NCBI RefSeq assembly: GCF_900626095.1
Contig: NZ_UYZZ01000004.1
Location: forward strand, 186,001 to 250,000
DNA from: Clostridium rectalis
GTDB lineage: Bacteria; Bacillota; Clostridia; Clostridiales; Clostridiaceae
DNA: 64,000 bases
Direction of reading: 5' to 3'
How positions within the stretch are numbered: position 1 is the stretch's first letter; each line of letters opens with the position of its first letter. Below, piece by piece: positions 43,498 through 52,227 of the stretch. Made by a program: the position numbers and the translations under genes. The notes below the pieces were generated by a model. That model did no database searches and was not told where the DNA came from. It was given only the letters and a program-made list of their open reading frames with translations.

Positions 43498-44454
43498 ATG
43501 AAAAAATATAGTTTTGTTGTAATACCTTATCTAATACTTTGTATATTAACCTATGTTTATTTTGGACGTGTACACTATGAAGATAAAATAAATATTAGTG
43601 ACCTTAAAAAGTGTCAGTATATTCCTTGGGGGGTCAAATCTATAATTAAAGATGATTTAAGAAGCAAATTTACTGGGAAAGGTATAAAAATTGCTATATT
43701 GGACAGTGGTATTAAATTTAATCATCCTGATTTTGGACTTAATATAAAACATGGTTATAACGTAATTAATCCAAAAGAATTACCTATAGATGACAATGGA
43801 CATGGTACCCTTGTAGCTGGAGTAATTGGTGCCCAAAATAACAGCATTGGTATTGTTGGTATAGCACCATATGCTGAAATATATCCTGTGAAGGTTTTAG
43901 ATAAGTATGGGGAAGGGGATATTAATGATATTGCAAAAGGAATTGATTGGTGTATAGAAAATAAAATTCAAATAATTAACATGAGTTTTGGGATACTTAA
44001 AGACAAGCCGGTATTATACAATTCAGTTAAAAAAGCAATTGATTCAGGTATTTTAGTTGTTGCCTCAACTTATAACTCATACGGTCAGGAAGTGGGATAT
44101 CCGGCTTCTTATGATAAGGTAATTTCAGTTACAGCAGTTGATTCAAAGTATAGAATTGGAGAAACATCACCGAGGGGGAAAGTGGACTTTAGCGCCCCAG
44201 GGACTAATATATTATCGACTACAGTCAATAATGGATATGAGTATTGTAGTGGTACATCTTTTGCAACTCCATATATTTCAGCAGTAATTGCATTAATACT
44301 AGAGAATCCAAAAATATTTATGCTTAGTGGGCAAGAAAACTATGCATATGAATATATATACAATGCTTTGAAACGTATGTCAAAACATTTAGGAGGAATA
44401 GGTAAAAATTCTACATTTGGTGAAGGGTTTGTGAGTGTAAATAACATTATTTAA
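43498..44454 (+). CDS. Subtilisin-like serine protease (S8), membrane-anchored or exported
   Basis: A 318-residue protease with an N-terminal hydrophobic segment (YSFVVIPYLILCILTYVYF). The catalytic triad is complete: Asp in IAILDSGIKFNHPDF, His in DDNGHGTLVAGVIGAQNN and Ser in CSGTSFATPYISAVIA. The oxyanion Asn region is present near VVASTYNSYG. There is no long propeptide, unlike secreted subtilisins (~380 aa), so it may stay anchored. It is followed after 21 bases by a secreted protein, suggesting the protease processes or releases that protein, as in toxin or lantibiotic maturation. Confidence 0.88.
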   Translation: MKKYSFVVIPYLILCILTYVYFGRVHYEDKINISDLKKCQYIPWGVKSIIKDDLRSKFTGKGIKIAILDSGIKFNHPDFGLNIKHGYNVINPKELPIDDNGHGTLVAGVIGAQNNSIGIVGIAPYAEIYPVKVLDKYGEGDINDIAKGIDWCIENKIQIINMSFGILKDKPVLYNSVKKAIDSGILVVASTYNSYGQEVGYPASYDKVISVTAVDSKYRIGETSPRGKVDFSAPGTNILSTTVNNGYEYCSGTSFATPYISAVIALILENPKIFMLSGQENYAYEYIYNALKRMSKHLGGIGKNSTFGEGFVSVNNII

Positions 44455-44475
44455 ATAAAAAGGGGAATCAAGTTT

Positions 44476-45333
44476 ATGAAAAACAATAAAAAGTTATTTA
44501 AACAATTTTTATCTTTATTAATGACCTTTTGTTTATCTTTTTCTTTTTTCAGTGGGTCATTTGTTTTTGCAAAGACATCAAAAAAAGGTAATATTAAAGT
44601 AATAAAAAATGATAAAAATATATGTGAAGTTGTTGGTGAGTATAAGGGTGATGAACTTCATGCTATTTTTGATAAAAAAACAAATAAAGTTACTATGAAG
44701 TCAATTGAAAAGCCTAAAAACATGGTGTATTCTTTACTTTTTAGTGAAAATAAAGTAAAAAATTATGAGGTTGAAATTCATGAATTAAGGAATCCTGAAA
44801 AACCAGGAATAGTTTCAGCAACTATCATTGATAAGGATACAAAAAAAGAATATAAAATCCAAGATGACGATAAGGTTAAAGCACAGGCACCAGCCGCTGT
44901 ACCATTGCTTGAAATTTTGGGAGCACAAGTCTTAGAAAAGTTAGGCGAATTAGGGTTATTGATGATTATTAGTAATGCTACATATGCTATAGCATCATCA
45001 GTAGCTGATGAGTTAACAAGTCAAAGAAAACAGCGTTATTTTGAAGCCTATATTGATTGGGGAAAAAGAGATGTTTTAGTTGGCCCAGCTATAAGTTATC
45101 AGCAAGCTAAATCAAGGGCAAGAAATAACAAAGATATAATGTGTGTAAAAGAAGATGATGCTTATGATGTAGCATACTGGGCTCTTAAAGAACAGTTTCC
45201 GGGGACGGCGGGGCTTGGCATGAATTTTACTCCAGTGGGCCCTGAAATTCATGGAGGTGGTGCTCATGGATATTATAAACATTACCATCTTCATGACAGA
45301 GCAAAAAATGGAGGACATATATTTTTTTTATGA
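44476..45333 (+). CDS. Secreted protein with toxin-like C-terminus (SAR2788-like, tentative)
   Basis: A 285-residue protein with a clear signal peptide (FLSLLMTFCLSFSFFSG, cleavage near VFAKTS). A ~100-residue beta-rich region follows (~30-130), then a hydrophobic helix (LLEILGAQVLEKLGELGLLM), a helical stretch, and a His-rich end (HGGGAHGYYKHYHLHDRAKN, GGHIFF). The end resembles short toxin domains of secreted polymorphic or SAR2788-type proteins in Firmicutes, but this is from memory of the pattern. It sits 21 bases after the subtilase in an accessory patch between direct repeats. No immunity gene is certain; the next gene is a candidate. Confidence 0.6.
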   Translation: MKNNKKLFKQFLSLLMTFCLSFSFFSGSFVFAKTSKKGNIKVIKNDKNICEVVGEYKGDELHAIFDKKTNKVTMKSIEKPKNMVYSLLFSENKVKNYEVEIHELRNPEKPGIVSATIIDKDTKKEYKIQDDDKVKAQAPAAVPLLEILGAQVLEKLGELGLLMIISNATYAIASSVADELTSQRKQRYFEAYIDWGKRDVLVGPAISYQQAKSRARNNKDIMCVKEDDAYDVAYWALKEQFPGTAGLGMNFTPVGPEIHGGGAHGYYKHYHLHDRAKNGGHIFFL

Positions 45334-45391
45334 AGATAATAAATATTATAATTAATAAATAATTTTATATACATTAGTTGTTAACTTTAAT

Positions 45392-45448
45392 AACAAACCT
45401 CATTAAAAAATGAAATAAAGTAATTTTTTATCAATGAGGTTTGTTTTA
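45392..45448 (+). terminator. Intrinsic terminator after the toxin-like gene
   Basis: AACAAACCTCATT and AATGAGGTTTGTT form a 13-bp stem, with more A/T pairing inside the loop and a short T-run. Confidence 0.75.
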
Positions 45449-45522
45449 AATTGCAAGCAAAAGTAAATACGATGAAATGATAACTTTATTAATTTATTTT
45501 AATATAAGCAAGGAGGGTATCT

Positions 45523-46695
45523 ATGGTAAATGTTATTAATATAGGTAAAGAAGTTAAGGGAGAAATAGGCGTAATAAATTTTTTTGGTGATCGTAATATG
45601 TTATTTCTAAAACAAGGTGAGAATAAAAATATTGTTAAATTTAATTATAAAAACCAAAAAATAGATAAGATTAAATTTGATAAACCTATTAAATTATTTT
45701 CATGTATTAATTCAACTGAAGTCATGTACTATGCAAATATCTATGAATTCAACTCTAAATATGTTGTTAAAATATATAAAGTGGATTGTAATAATTTAAA
45801 AAGTTGCTACATTAGTGAATTTAGTACTGAATTTGAAGTTGAAAAGGAAGGGGGTTTTCATAGATTATCATTAGATAGCAGATTAATAGGTGTTAATGAT
45901 AGATATGCTCTATTTTTACTCCCACATACTCAATATAGTTTTGGAAAACCATTTTTCTATAAAGCTTTGTTAATTGATTCAGTTGAAAAGAGGGTTTATA
46001 AAATACCTGATTTAATTGGGGCTATAGATACTATTTTAAGATCGGATCAGATATGTCCTTTTCAAAAAGGTGAATATATTATGTTTAAAACAGGAAGAAT
46101 TGGAAATTTTGAAAAAAGACAATTTTGGGAGGAACAGAAACAAAAAGGTGAGTTTAAGGAGGAGCATGATAGCTTAGAGAACTTGATTATATGTAAGGTA
46201 AGTGAATTTTTAGATAATGTAAAACATGGTATACCAATACATAAAAAAAATATTATTCAGACTTGTGATTTACATGAAGGGTTAAGAATTATTGGATATT
46301 ATAAAGGTAAAATTATTTATTCAATTCAATCATTTCAAAAAGGTAGAACAGATATAAAGATTTATGATGTTGAATCTCATAAGATAAAAACAATTACAGT
46401 AGAAGGTTTTTATGATAATATAAAATATTATAATGGAATGTTTTATGGATTTATCCAAAATAATGAATTTATCAATATATATGATATTATTACCAGGGAT
46501 AAAATATTTAGTTACAAAGGATGGAGTGTCCATATTATTGACGAAAACTTTATTGCATTTAAAGATGAATTTATAGAGGATAAAACTAAGTCTATATTAG
46601 AAATTTACAACTTTAATGATAAAAATAAGATAGACAGCATGGAATTTAATTCTTGTTGTTTTGATTACGAGAAAAATACACTTATAGTTCTTTAG
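45523..46695 (+). CDS. Hypothetical protein with beta-propeller-like pattern
   Basis: I do not recognise this 390-residue protein. It lacks a signal peptide or membrane segment and is built of repeated short beta strands (IVKFNYKNQKIDKIKF, VVKIYKVDCNN, TDIKIYDVESHKIKTITVEG, FINIYDIITRDKIFSYKG, ILEIYNFNDKNKIDS), as in WD40/Kelch-like propellers. AGGAGGG precedes the ATG. It stands alone after the toxin-like operon, so a cytoplasmic immunity role is possible but unproven. Confidence 0.6.
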   Translation: MVNVINIGKEVKGEIGVINFFGDRNMLFLKQGENKNIVKFNYKNQKIDKIKFDKPIKLFSCINSTEVMYYANIYEFNSKYVVKIYKVDCNNLKSCYISEFSTEFEVEKEGGFHRLSLDSRLIGVNDRYALFLLPHTQYSFGKPFFYKALLIDSVEKRVYKIPDLIGAIDTILRSDQICPFQKGEYIMFKTGRIGNFEKRQFWEEQKQKGEFKEEHDSLENLIICKVSEFLDNVKHGIPIHKKNIIQTCDLHEGLRIIGYYKGKIIYSIQSFQKGRTDIKIYDVESHKIKTITVEGFYDNIKYYNGMFYGFIQNNEFINIYDIITRDKIFSYKGWSVHIIDENFIAFKDEFIEDKTKSILEIYNFNDKNKIDSMEFNSCCFDYEKNTLIVL

Positions 46696-46858
46696 CAGCA
46701 AATGTAAGTCTCTGGGTCCTTAAAATTATCTAAGAATTTAGTTGCTTTCTTATTTCGTAGCACATAATTTCTAAAAGACTAGAAGAATTTATGTTCTTAG
46801 TAAAATAACTTTCTTTAATTCAAAGTATTTAAAGATAAAATTTAAAAGGATTGGTATT

Positions 46859-47485
46859 ATGATAAATGTTATTGCTTTTTTAACAATGCTACTAGATCAT
46901 ATATGTCAAATTTATTTGCCTGATATTGAAAGATTTAACGTAATAGGGAGGCTGTCTTTTCCATTATTTGCATATGGCATAGCAAAGGGGTTTAAGTATA
47001 CACAAAATTTTAAATTATATGCTTTACGATTGCTGATAGTTGCAATAGTTTCTCAATTTCCTTATTATTTGTTGTTTAAATTAGACTACTTAAATGTATG
47101 TTTTGGTCTTCTAATAGGATTATTCGTGTTAAAATTATATGAATTAAAATATAATAATTTTATTAAGTACATAATGATATTCTTCTTATTCATTTTAGCA
47201 CATGTTATAAATGTTGAATATGGAATTTATGGAGTATCTTTTATAGTAATTTTTCATGTGTTTAAGAATAAATATGTAATATTTTTCATGCAAATTTTCA
47301 TTACTATTTTTGGCATTATGGAATATGATTATTATGCTATACAAAGTGTTTCTGTTCTTTCATTTCCATTAATATTGTGTCTCGAAAAATATGATTTTAA
47401 AATTAATAAAATAATAAAATATAGTTCTTATCCTGTTCATTTTTTAATAATATGGATTTTCACATTAATTATCCCTGCAAAATAG
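46859..47485 (+). CDS. TraX-family membrane protein
   Basis: A 208-residue protein with about seven membrane segments. It matches the TraX family (FLTMLLDHICQIYLP, IGRLSFPLFAYGIAKGFKYT, RLLIVAIVSQFPYYLLF). F-plasmid TraX acetylates pilin, but chromosomal copies in Firmicutes are acyltransferase-like proteins of unknown target; alone it says nothing about conjugation. It lies within the repeat-bounded accessory patch. AAAAGGA precedes the ATG. Confidence 0.8.
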   Translation: MINVIAFLTMLLDHICQIYLPDIERFNVIGRLSFPLFAYGIAKGFKYTQNFKLYALRLLIVAIVSQFPYYLLFKLDYLNVCFGLLIGLFVLKLYELKYNNFIKYIMIFFLFILAHVINVEYGIYGVSFIVIFHVFKNKYVIFFMQIFITIFGIMEYDYYAIQSVSVLSFPLILCLEKYDFKINKIIKYSSYPVHFLIIWIFTLIIPAK

Positions 47486-47704
47486 AGCTTGGATTCATAT
47501 ATGAAAATCTATATTTTAACTTATAAGCTTCTCTTTTAATAATAAAACCATTTACAAAATTTAGAGAATAATTATTTGATAATTACAACCAAGAACTTTT
47601 AAATTTATTATTTCGTAAAATTAATTGGTATATAAATATTTAGTGACTTTTTTTTACTGAAGTTTAAACTAAATTAGAATATAAACCCAGAAATAATTCT
47701 CCAT

Positions 47705-48040
47705 TTGTATACTATATTAGTAGATAGTAAATTTGTAGGATATCTTAATTGTCGGGAGGATGAACCTGTAGGTGTACCTAAACAAACTGGAGCAGAAATG
47801 GTTATAGTAATTGGAGATAGAGAAAAATGGGGACAAGGTTTAGGCTCACATGCAATAGTAGAAGGATTAAAACATGCTTTTTTTAAGTGGAGATCAGAGG
47901 AAGTAATTGCGAAGATTAATTTTAAAAATGAAAGATCTAGAAGAGTTTTTAAAAAGGTTGGATTTGTAGAAGAGAAAAAACTGGCTATAGAAACACAATA
48001 CTCAATTTCTATGGATAAATTTTTAAAATTAGCGGCATAA
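47705..48040 (+). pseudogene. Truncated second copy of the GNAT acetyltransferase
   Basis: From about 47758 this frame repeats the end of the GNAT gene at 42511-43020, with one 12-base in-frame deletion (EPVGFLRLVPK becomes EPVGVPK). The first ~19 codons (ILVDSKFVGYLNCRE) come from different sequence, perhaps another acetyltransferase remnant. The N-terminal ~75 residues of the domain are missing and there is no good ribosome site, so it is very likely non-functional. The 220 bases before it contain no recognisable gene. Confidence 0.8.
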
Positions 48041-48084
48041 ATATAGATTTAAAAGTCTTATGTAAGTAATGCATAAGGCTTTTT
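47773..48084. repeat. 312-bp direct repeat, copy 2
   Basis: Partner of 42753-43064, same orientation, including the GNAT terminator hairpin. Identity stops sharply in the poly-T after the hairpin. Confidence 0.92.
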
Positions 48085-48174
48085 ATTTTTTGTAAAAAAA
48101 TAATTGTAATAATTTAATGGGTAGTATCTTATGTATTAGTATGGAAGTATTAATTATGAAGGGAGATTAGAAAA

Positions 48175-49674
48175 ATGAAAAGGGTGTTTAAAAAAATATT
48201 TCCAATCTCTTTAATATTTATCTTGGTATTTTTATTTGTGCCTAGTACTTGCGCAGCTTTTAATCCAAATTCTTCTGACAAAATATTAGTAGGATATTGG
48301 CATAACTTTGATAATGGTACTGGAATAATTAGACTAAAGGATGTGTCTACTAATTGGGATGTTATAAATGTAGCCTTTGGAGAATCTATAGGGGATAGAG
48401 CTACTATAGAGTTTTCTCCAGAAATAGGAACAGAAGAGCAGTTTAAGGAGGATATTTCATATCTTAATAGCATTGGAAAGAAAGTTGTACTTTCTATTGG
48501 TGGACAAAATGGTGTAGTATTATTACCTGATGAAAAAGCAAAAAATAATTTTATAGATTCTATGATATCGTTAATTGATAAATATGGATTTGATGGTATA
48601 GATATAGATCTTGAATCTGGTATAAATCTAATTAATAATGATAAGGACTTTAAAAATCCTAAAACTCCTCAAATTGTAAATCTTATTTCTGCTGTAAGGT
48701 CTATATGCAATCACTACGGCCCGGATTTTATTTTGAGTATGGCTCCTGAAACAGCATATGTACAAGGTGGATATGTGGCTTATGCAGGAAATTGGGGAGC
48801 TTATTTGCCTATAATACATGGGTTAAGGGATAAACTTACTTATATTCATGTACAGCATTATAACGCGGGAGGAAATACAGCACTTGATGGAAATAATTAT
48901 ACACAAGGTACAGCGGATTATGAAGTTGCTATGGCGGAGATGCTTTTACAAGGGTTTCCTGTGGCAGGAGATAAGGATAATGTATTTCCACCTTTAAGGC
49001 AAGAACAAGTTTTAATAGGTTTACCAGCTTGTCCATCTGCAGCACCTAGCGGTGGTTATATCAAACCTAATGAAATGAAAAAGGCTTTAGATTATCTTAT
49101 GAAAGGCATTCCTTATGGAGGAAAATATAATCTTGTAAATAATAATGGATACCCTAATTTTAAAGGATTAATGACATGGTCAATAAATTGGGATGCAAAA
49201 AGTGGTTATGAATTTTCTACGAGTTATAGGGAATATTTTGATAACTTTAAACAACCCCCAGTAACTGAAAAGCCAGCAGTGCCAACAGGGTTAAAGGGAA
49301 GAGCGGTAGGTAAATCACAAATTAATATAACATGGAACTCAGTTCCGGGAGCAACTAGCTATGATTTAAAAGTTGATAATAAATTAATAATAAATGTTAG
49401 TAATCCTTATAAACATATTAATCTTAAACCAGGATCTATCCATAGTTATCAGGTTAGAGCAGTAAATTCATTAGGAAGTAGTGATTGGAGTAAAGTTATA
49501 TCAGCGCAAAGTAAGTTTGAGGATGATGAAAGAGAGTGGAAACCTAATACTTCATATAAGGTTTTAGATATTGTAAGTTATAAGGGAGTAAATTACAGAT
49601 GCATACAGGAACATACTTCTCTTATAGGATGGGAACCTATAAATGCTCCTACTCTATGGGAAAAAATAAACTAA
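48175..49674 (+). CDS. Secreted GH18 chitinase with FnIII and chitin-binding domains
   Basis: A 499-residue exo-enzyme. A signal peptide (FPISLIFILVFLFVPSTCAA) is followed by a GH18 barrel (residues ~35-360) with the catalytic motif FDGIDIDLE (DxxDxDxE; Glu is the acid). A fibronectin type III domain (~367-450; PTGLKGRAVGKSQINITWN) and a C-terminal CBM5/12 chitin-binding module (REWKPNTSYKVLDIVSYKG, CIQEHTSLIGWEP) follow. It cleaves chitin to GlcNAc oligomers outside the cell; the amino-sugar PTS and NagA/GntR genes downstream fit uptake and use of the products. GGGAG precedes the ATG. Confidence 0.93.
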   Translation: MKRVFKKIFPISLIFILVFLFVPSTCAAFNPNSSDKILVGYWHNFDNGTGIIRLKDVSTNWDVINVAFGESIGDRATIEFSPEIGTEEQFKEDISYLNSIGKKVVLSIGGQNGVVLLPDEKAKNNFIDSMISLIDKYGFDGIDIDLESGINLINNDKDFKNPKTPQIVNLISAVRSICNHYGPDFILSMAPETAYVQGGYVAYAGNWGAYLPIIHGLRDKLTYIHVQHYNAGGNTALDGNNYTQGTADYEVAMAEMLLQGFPVAGDKDNVFPPLRQEQVLIGLPACPSAAPSGGYIKPNEMKKALDYLMKGIPYGGKYNLVNNNGYPNFKGLMTWSINWDAKSGYEFSTSYREYFDNFKQPPVTEKPAVPTGLKGRAVGKSQINITWNSVPGATSYDLKVDNKLIINVSNPYKHINLKPGSIHSYQVRAVNSLGSSDWSKVISAQSKFEDDEREWKPNTSYKVLDIVSYKGVNYRCIQEHTSLIGWEPINAPTLWEKIN

Positions 49675-49684
49675 TTTAAATAAT

Positions 49685-49726
49685 AAGCAGAGATATAGTT
49701 GATATTCAATTATATCTCTGCTTTTC
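49685..49726 (+). terminator. Terminator between chitinase and the convergent PTS gene
   Basis: AAGCAGAGATATA and TATATCTCTGCTT form a perfect 13-bp stem; the loop can add GTTGA/TCAAT pairing to give an 18-bp hairpin. T-rich on the plus strand. Confidence 0.85.
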
Positions 49727-49737
49727 ATGAGGGAAAC

Positions 49738-51159
49738 TTAATTTTGGGTTTTTATTAATGACTTCATATGGGTTACTAATGGGTCGGCAATAGTGCCAAC
49801 AACTATTTGAAAATTTTTATCTCCAAGCTTCATAACTCCGCTAGCACCAAGTTTTTTTAATTTAGCTTCGTTAATTAGCTGAGGATTCTTAGCTGACAAT
49901 CTTATTCTAGTTACACAAGCGTCTAGAGAATCTATATTTTCTTTTCCGCCAATAGCATCTAAAATATTTGATGCTCTTTCGGTAAGATCTGAATTTTTAG
50001 CGTTATTTATATTTTCTGATGGTGGTGCATCGTCTTCTCTACCTGGAGTTGGAATATTAAACTTTTTGATAAAGAATAAGAATACAAAGTAGTAAATTAC
50101 TCCATATATTATACATATTAAAAGTAGCAATAATGGTTTAGATGCTATTCCAAAGCTTAATAAATAATCAGTAAATCCTGCAGAGAATCCAAATCCCATC
50201 CTAATGCCCAGGGCGGTGGTAATTGCCAAGGAGCTTGCAGTAAGTAGTGCGTGAATACCATATAATAAAGGTGATAAAAACATAAATGAAAATTCTATTG
50301 GTTCAGTTACTCCTGTTAAAAATGATGTTGCAGCCATACTTATTAAAAGGCCTGTAACAGCTTTTTTATTTTCCTTTTTAGCAGCAGTTATCATAGCAAA
50401 ACATGCTGCAGGAAGGGCAAACATCATTATTGGGAAGAAACCAGTCATGTAAATTCCAGCAGTTGGATCATGAGCATAGAATCTAGCCATATCACCAGTT
50501 ATAATTTGACCAGAAGCATCTGTAAATTGACCAAATTGAGTCCAGAATATTGGGTTAAGAACTTGATGAAGACCAAATGGAATAAGTAATCTATTAAATA
50601 ATCCGAATAAAGCGGAGCCTAATGTTCCAGCTGCAGCCATAGTGTTTCCAAAAGCGTTTACAGTATTTTGACATAGTGGCCATACATAATATAAGAAAAG
50701 TCCAATAATTAAGCTGTAAAATGAAGTAACTATTGGAACAAAACGTTTGCCACCAAAGAATCCCAGAAAGTCGGGGAGTTTTATATCTTTAAACTTGTTA
50801 TATAAATAACCGGCTAAAATACCTACAATAAATCCTTGTAATACACCCATATTTAAAGTTTTTGGATTGAATCCAGCAACTTCATACATTACAAAGTAAC
50901 CTACTATTGCTGCTACGGCAGCTACACCGTTATTTTCCTCAGCTAATCCTATAGCTATACCTATAGCAAATATGATAGCCAAGTTTTGAGGTTTAGTTAT
51001 AGCATTACCGGCATTATGCATCCAAGCTAAGTTTAATACGTCTTTATCACCTAGTCTATTAAGAAGCGCAGCAGCAGGTAATACAGCTATAGGCGTCATA
51101 AGAGATTTTCCTAATCGTTGTAATTTAGCTAAAATCTTATTACCAGTACCATTGGACAT
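49738..51159 (-). CDS. nagE: PTS IICB component, N-acetylglucosamine type
   Basis: A 473-residue glucose-superfamily PTS permease. IIC (residues ~1-385) has ten membrane segments. LLIPFGLHQVLNPIFWTQFG fits GlcNAc-specific (NagE/NagP) rather than glucose-specific proteins. IIB follows (~400-473), with the phosphocysteine in DACVTRIRLSAKNPQ. There is no fused IIA; the separate EIIA gene at 51543 probably supplies it. GGGGG precedes the ATG. The leader carries an antiterminator/terminator switch (51246-51304) fitting control by the neighbouring GlcT-type protein. Product: GlcNAc-6-P, used by NagA. Confidence 0.88.
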   Translation of the reverse strand: MSNGTGNKILAKLQRLGKSLMTPIAVLPAAALLNRLGDKDVLNLAWMHNAGNAITKPQNLAIIFAIGIAIGLAEENNGVAAVAAIVGYFVMYEVAGFNPKTLNMGVLQGFIVGILAGYLYNKFKDIKLPDFLGFFGGKRFVPIVTSFYSLIIGLFLYYVWPLCQNTVNAFGNTMAAAGTLGSALFGLFNRLLIPFGLHQVLNPIFWTQFGQFTDASGQIITGDMARFYAHDPTAGIYMTGFFPIMMFALPAACFAMITAAKKENKKAVTGLLISMAATSFLTGVTEPIEFSFMFLSPLLYGIHALLTASSLAITTALGIRMGFGFSAGFTDYLLSFGIASKPLLLLLICIIYGVIYYFVFLFFIKKFNIPTPGREDDAPPSENINNAKNSDLTERASNILDAIGGKENIDSLDACVTRIRLSAKNPQLINEAKLKKLGASGVMKLGDKNFQIVVGTIADPLVTHMKSLIKTQN

Positions 51160-51245
51160 ATTTAATCCCCCTTATAAAATTTATTTATTAACAACTTATA
51201 ATAACAAATGCCGTACGCTCATAAGTTATTATAAATAAACAAAAT

Positions 51246-51304
51246 AAAAAAAGCCGAAAAGGATAACCTTTTCAGCTTTTGCCCAAATTAACATGGTTAC
51301 ACGC
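51246..51304 (-). promoter_or_regulatory. RNA antiterminator (RAT) and terminator in the PTS IICB leader
   Basis: Read on the minus strand, CGTGTAAC (51303-51296), then TGTTA and GGCAAAAGC (51283-51275) form a BglG/GlcT-type RAT. It overlaps by about six bases the arm AAAAGCTGAAAAGG of a terminator (51280-51246, partner CCTTTTCGGCTTTT, then T-run). The two structures exclude each other, the classic PRD-antiterminator switch. Confidence 0.8.
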
Positions 51305-51319
51305 TGATAACCTAATTTA

Positions 51320-51347
51320 ATTATAACACTTTAAAAAAAGATGTCAA
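51320..51347 (-). promoter_or_regulatory. Promoter of the PTS IICB gene
   Basis: On the minus strand TTGACA (51347-51342), 16 bases, TATAAT (51325-51320). Both boxes are perfect. Confidence 0.8.
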
Positions 51348-51381
51348 TATATTTTTTATAAAATTGATTATATTTTGAATA

Positions 51382-51410
51382 TTGACAAATATATTTTATA
51401 CATATATACT
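51382..51410 (+). promoter_or_regulatory. Promoter of the EIIA gene
   Basis: TTGACA (51382-51387), 17 bases, TATACT (51405-51410). It is divergent from the PTS IICB promoter 35 bases away. Confidence 0.75.
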
Positions 51411-51426
51411 TATTATAATAAGAAAA

Positions 51427-51474
51427 CGTGTAACTGTTAGATCAGGCATAAGTTTTAGGGCTTATGCCTTTTTT
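51427..51474 (+). promoter_or_regulatory. RNA antiterminator and terminator in the EIIA leader
   Basis: CGTGTAAC (51427-51434), TGTTA and GGCATAAG (51445-51452) repeat the RAT elements of the divergent leader. GGCATAAG is also the left arm of a terminator (right arm CTTATGCC 51461-51468, then T6). GlcT-type control is inferred. Confidence 0.8.
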
Positions 51475-51542
51475 GTCGTATAAGTCGGATAATATGATAT
51501 TAAGAATTTAAATTGAATGTGGAATTGAATAGGAGGATTTTT

Positions 51543-52022
51543 ATGTTGGATTTCTTTAAGAAAACTTATGCTATGATAGCTCCTGTATCTGGAAAAGTTA
51601 TAAATTTATCAAAAGTTCCGGATGAAGTTTTTGCAAATAAACTAGCTGGAGATGGAGTGGCTATTGAATGCTTTGATGATGTAATAGTTTCACCTATAGA
51701 GGGAACTTTATCATTAATATTTAAAACCAATCACGCTTTTGGTATTACTACTGATAATGGAGCAGAAGTTTTAGTTCATATTGGGATAGATACAGTTAAA
51801 TTGAGTGGAAAAGGCTTTCAGAGATTAACAAGCGAAGGAAACAAAGTTAAAGTAGGGGAACCTATAATAAAGATAGATAGGCAATTTATAAAAGAGGCGG
51901 GATATTCTTTAATTACACCTGTATTAGTTACTAATAGGGATAATCTTAAAGATATTAATTATAAAACAGATATAGAGGTAATTTCAGGAAAAGATACTAT
52001 ATTTACCTATAAAATGAAATAG
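51543..52022 (+). CDS. PTS EIIA, glucose (Crr-like) family
   Basis: A 159-residue free EIIA domain. The family core IAPVSGKVINLSKVPDEVFA is at the start, and the phospho-accepting His is in EVLVHIGIDTVKLSGKGF. It passes phosphate from HPr to IIB proteins lacking their own IIA, such as the divergent IICB. The ATG at 51543 follows AGGAGG; an in-frame start ten codons upstream has no ribosome site. An RNA antiterminator leader precedes it. Confidence 0.93.
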   Translation: MLDFFKKTYAMIAPVSGKVINLSKVPDEVFANKLAGDGVAIECFDDVIVSPIEGTLSLIFKTNHAFGITTDNGAEVLVHIGIDTVKLSGKGFQRLTSEGNKVKVGEPIIKIDRQFIKEAGYSLITPVLVTNRDNLKDINYKTDIEVISGKDTIFTYKMK

Positions 52023-52170
52023 ACAAAAAGAGTTTTTGCTTAAAGGGGGTTTTTACTCCCTCTAAACCTTAGAAGTTGTTATCTAGAGACATACATGCTT
52101 TATATTACCACTTTGAAAAGATGGGAGCATTAGAATTAATAGTTATCAGATAAACCCTTTCATTTAAATA

Positions 52171-52194
52171 TTTGAGTTGTATATACAACTCAAA
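52171..52194. promoter_or_regulatory. Perfect 24-bp palindrome with GntR-type core
   Basis: The left half TTTGAGTTGTAT and right half ATACAACTCAAA are exact complements. The core TTGTATATACAA also occurs upstream of the GntR/UTRA gene (53176-53187). It lies between the EIIA and GlcT stops, directly against their shared terminator and away from any promoter. Confidence 0.6.
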
Positions 52195-52227
52195 GCTGTT
52201 GACAAAATAATTTGTCAACAGCTTTTT
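52192..52227. terminator. Bidirectional terminator between EIIA and glcT
   Basis: AAAGCTGTTGACAAA and TTTGTCAACAGCTTT form a perfect 15-bp stem with an ATAA loop, T-rich on the plus strand. It ends at the glcT stop codon. Confidence 0.9.

Noticed and set aside
46859-47485. TraX-like gene as a sign of a conjugative element
   Set aside because: TraX-family proteins are common as chromosomal singletons in Firmicutes, and no relaxase, coupling protein or type IV secretion gene is nearby.
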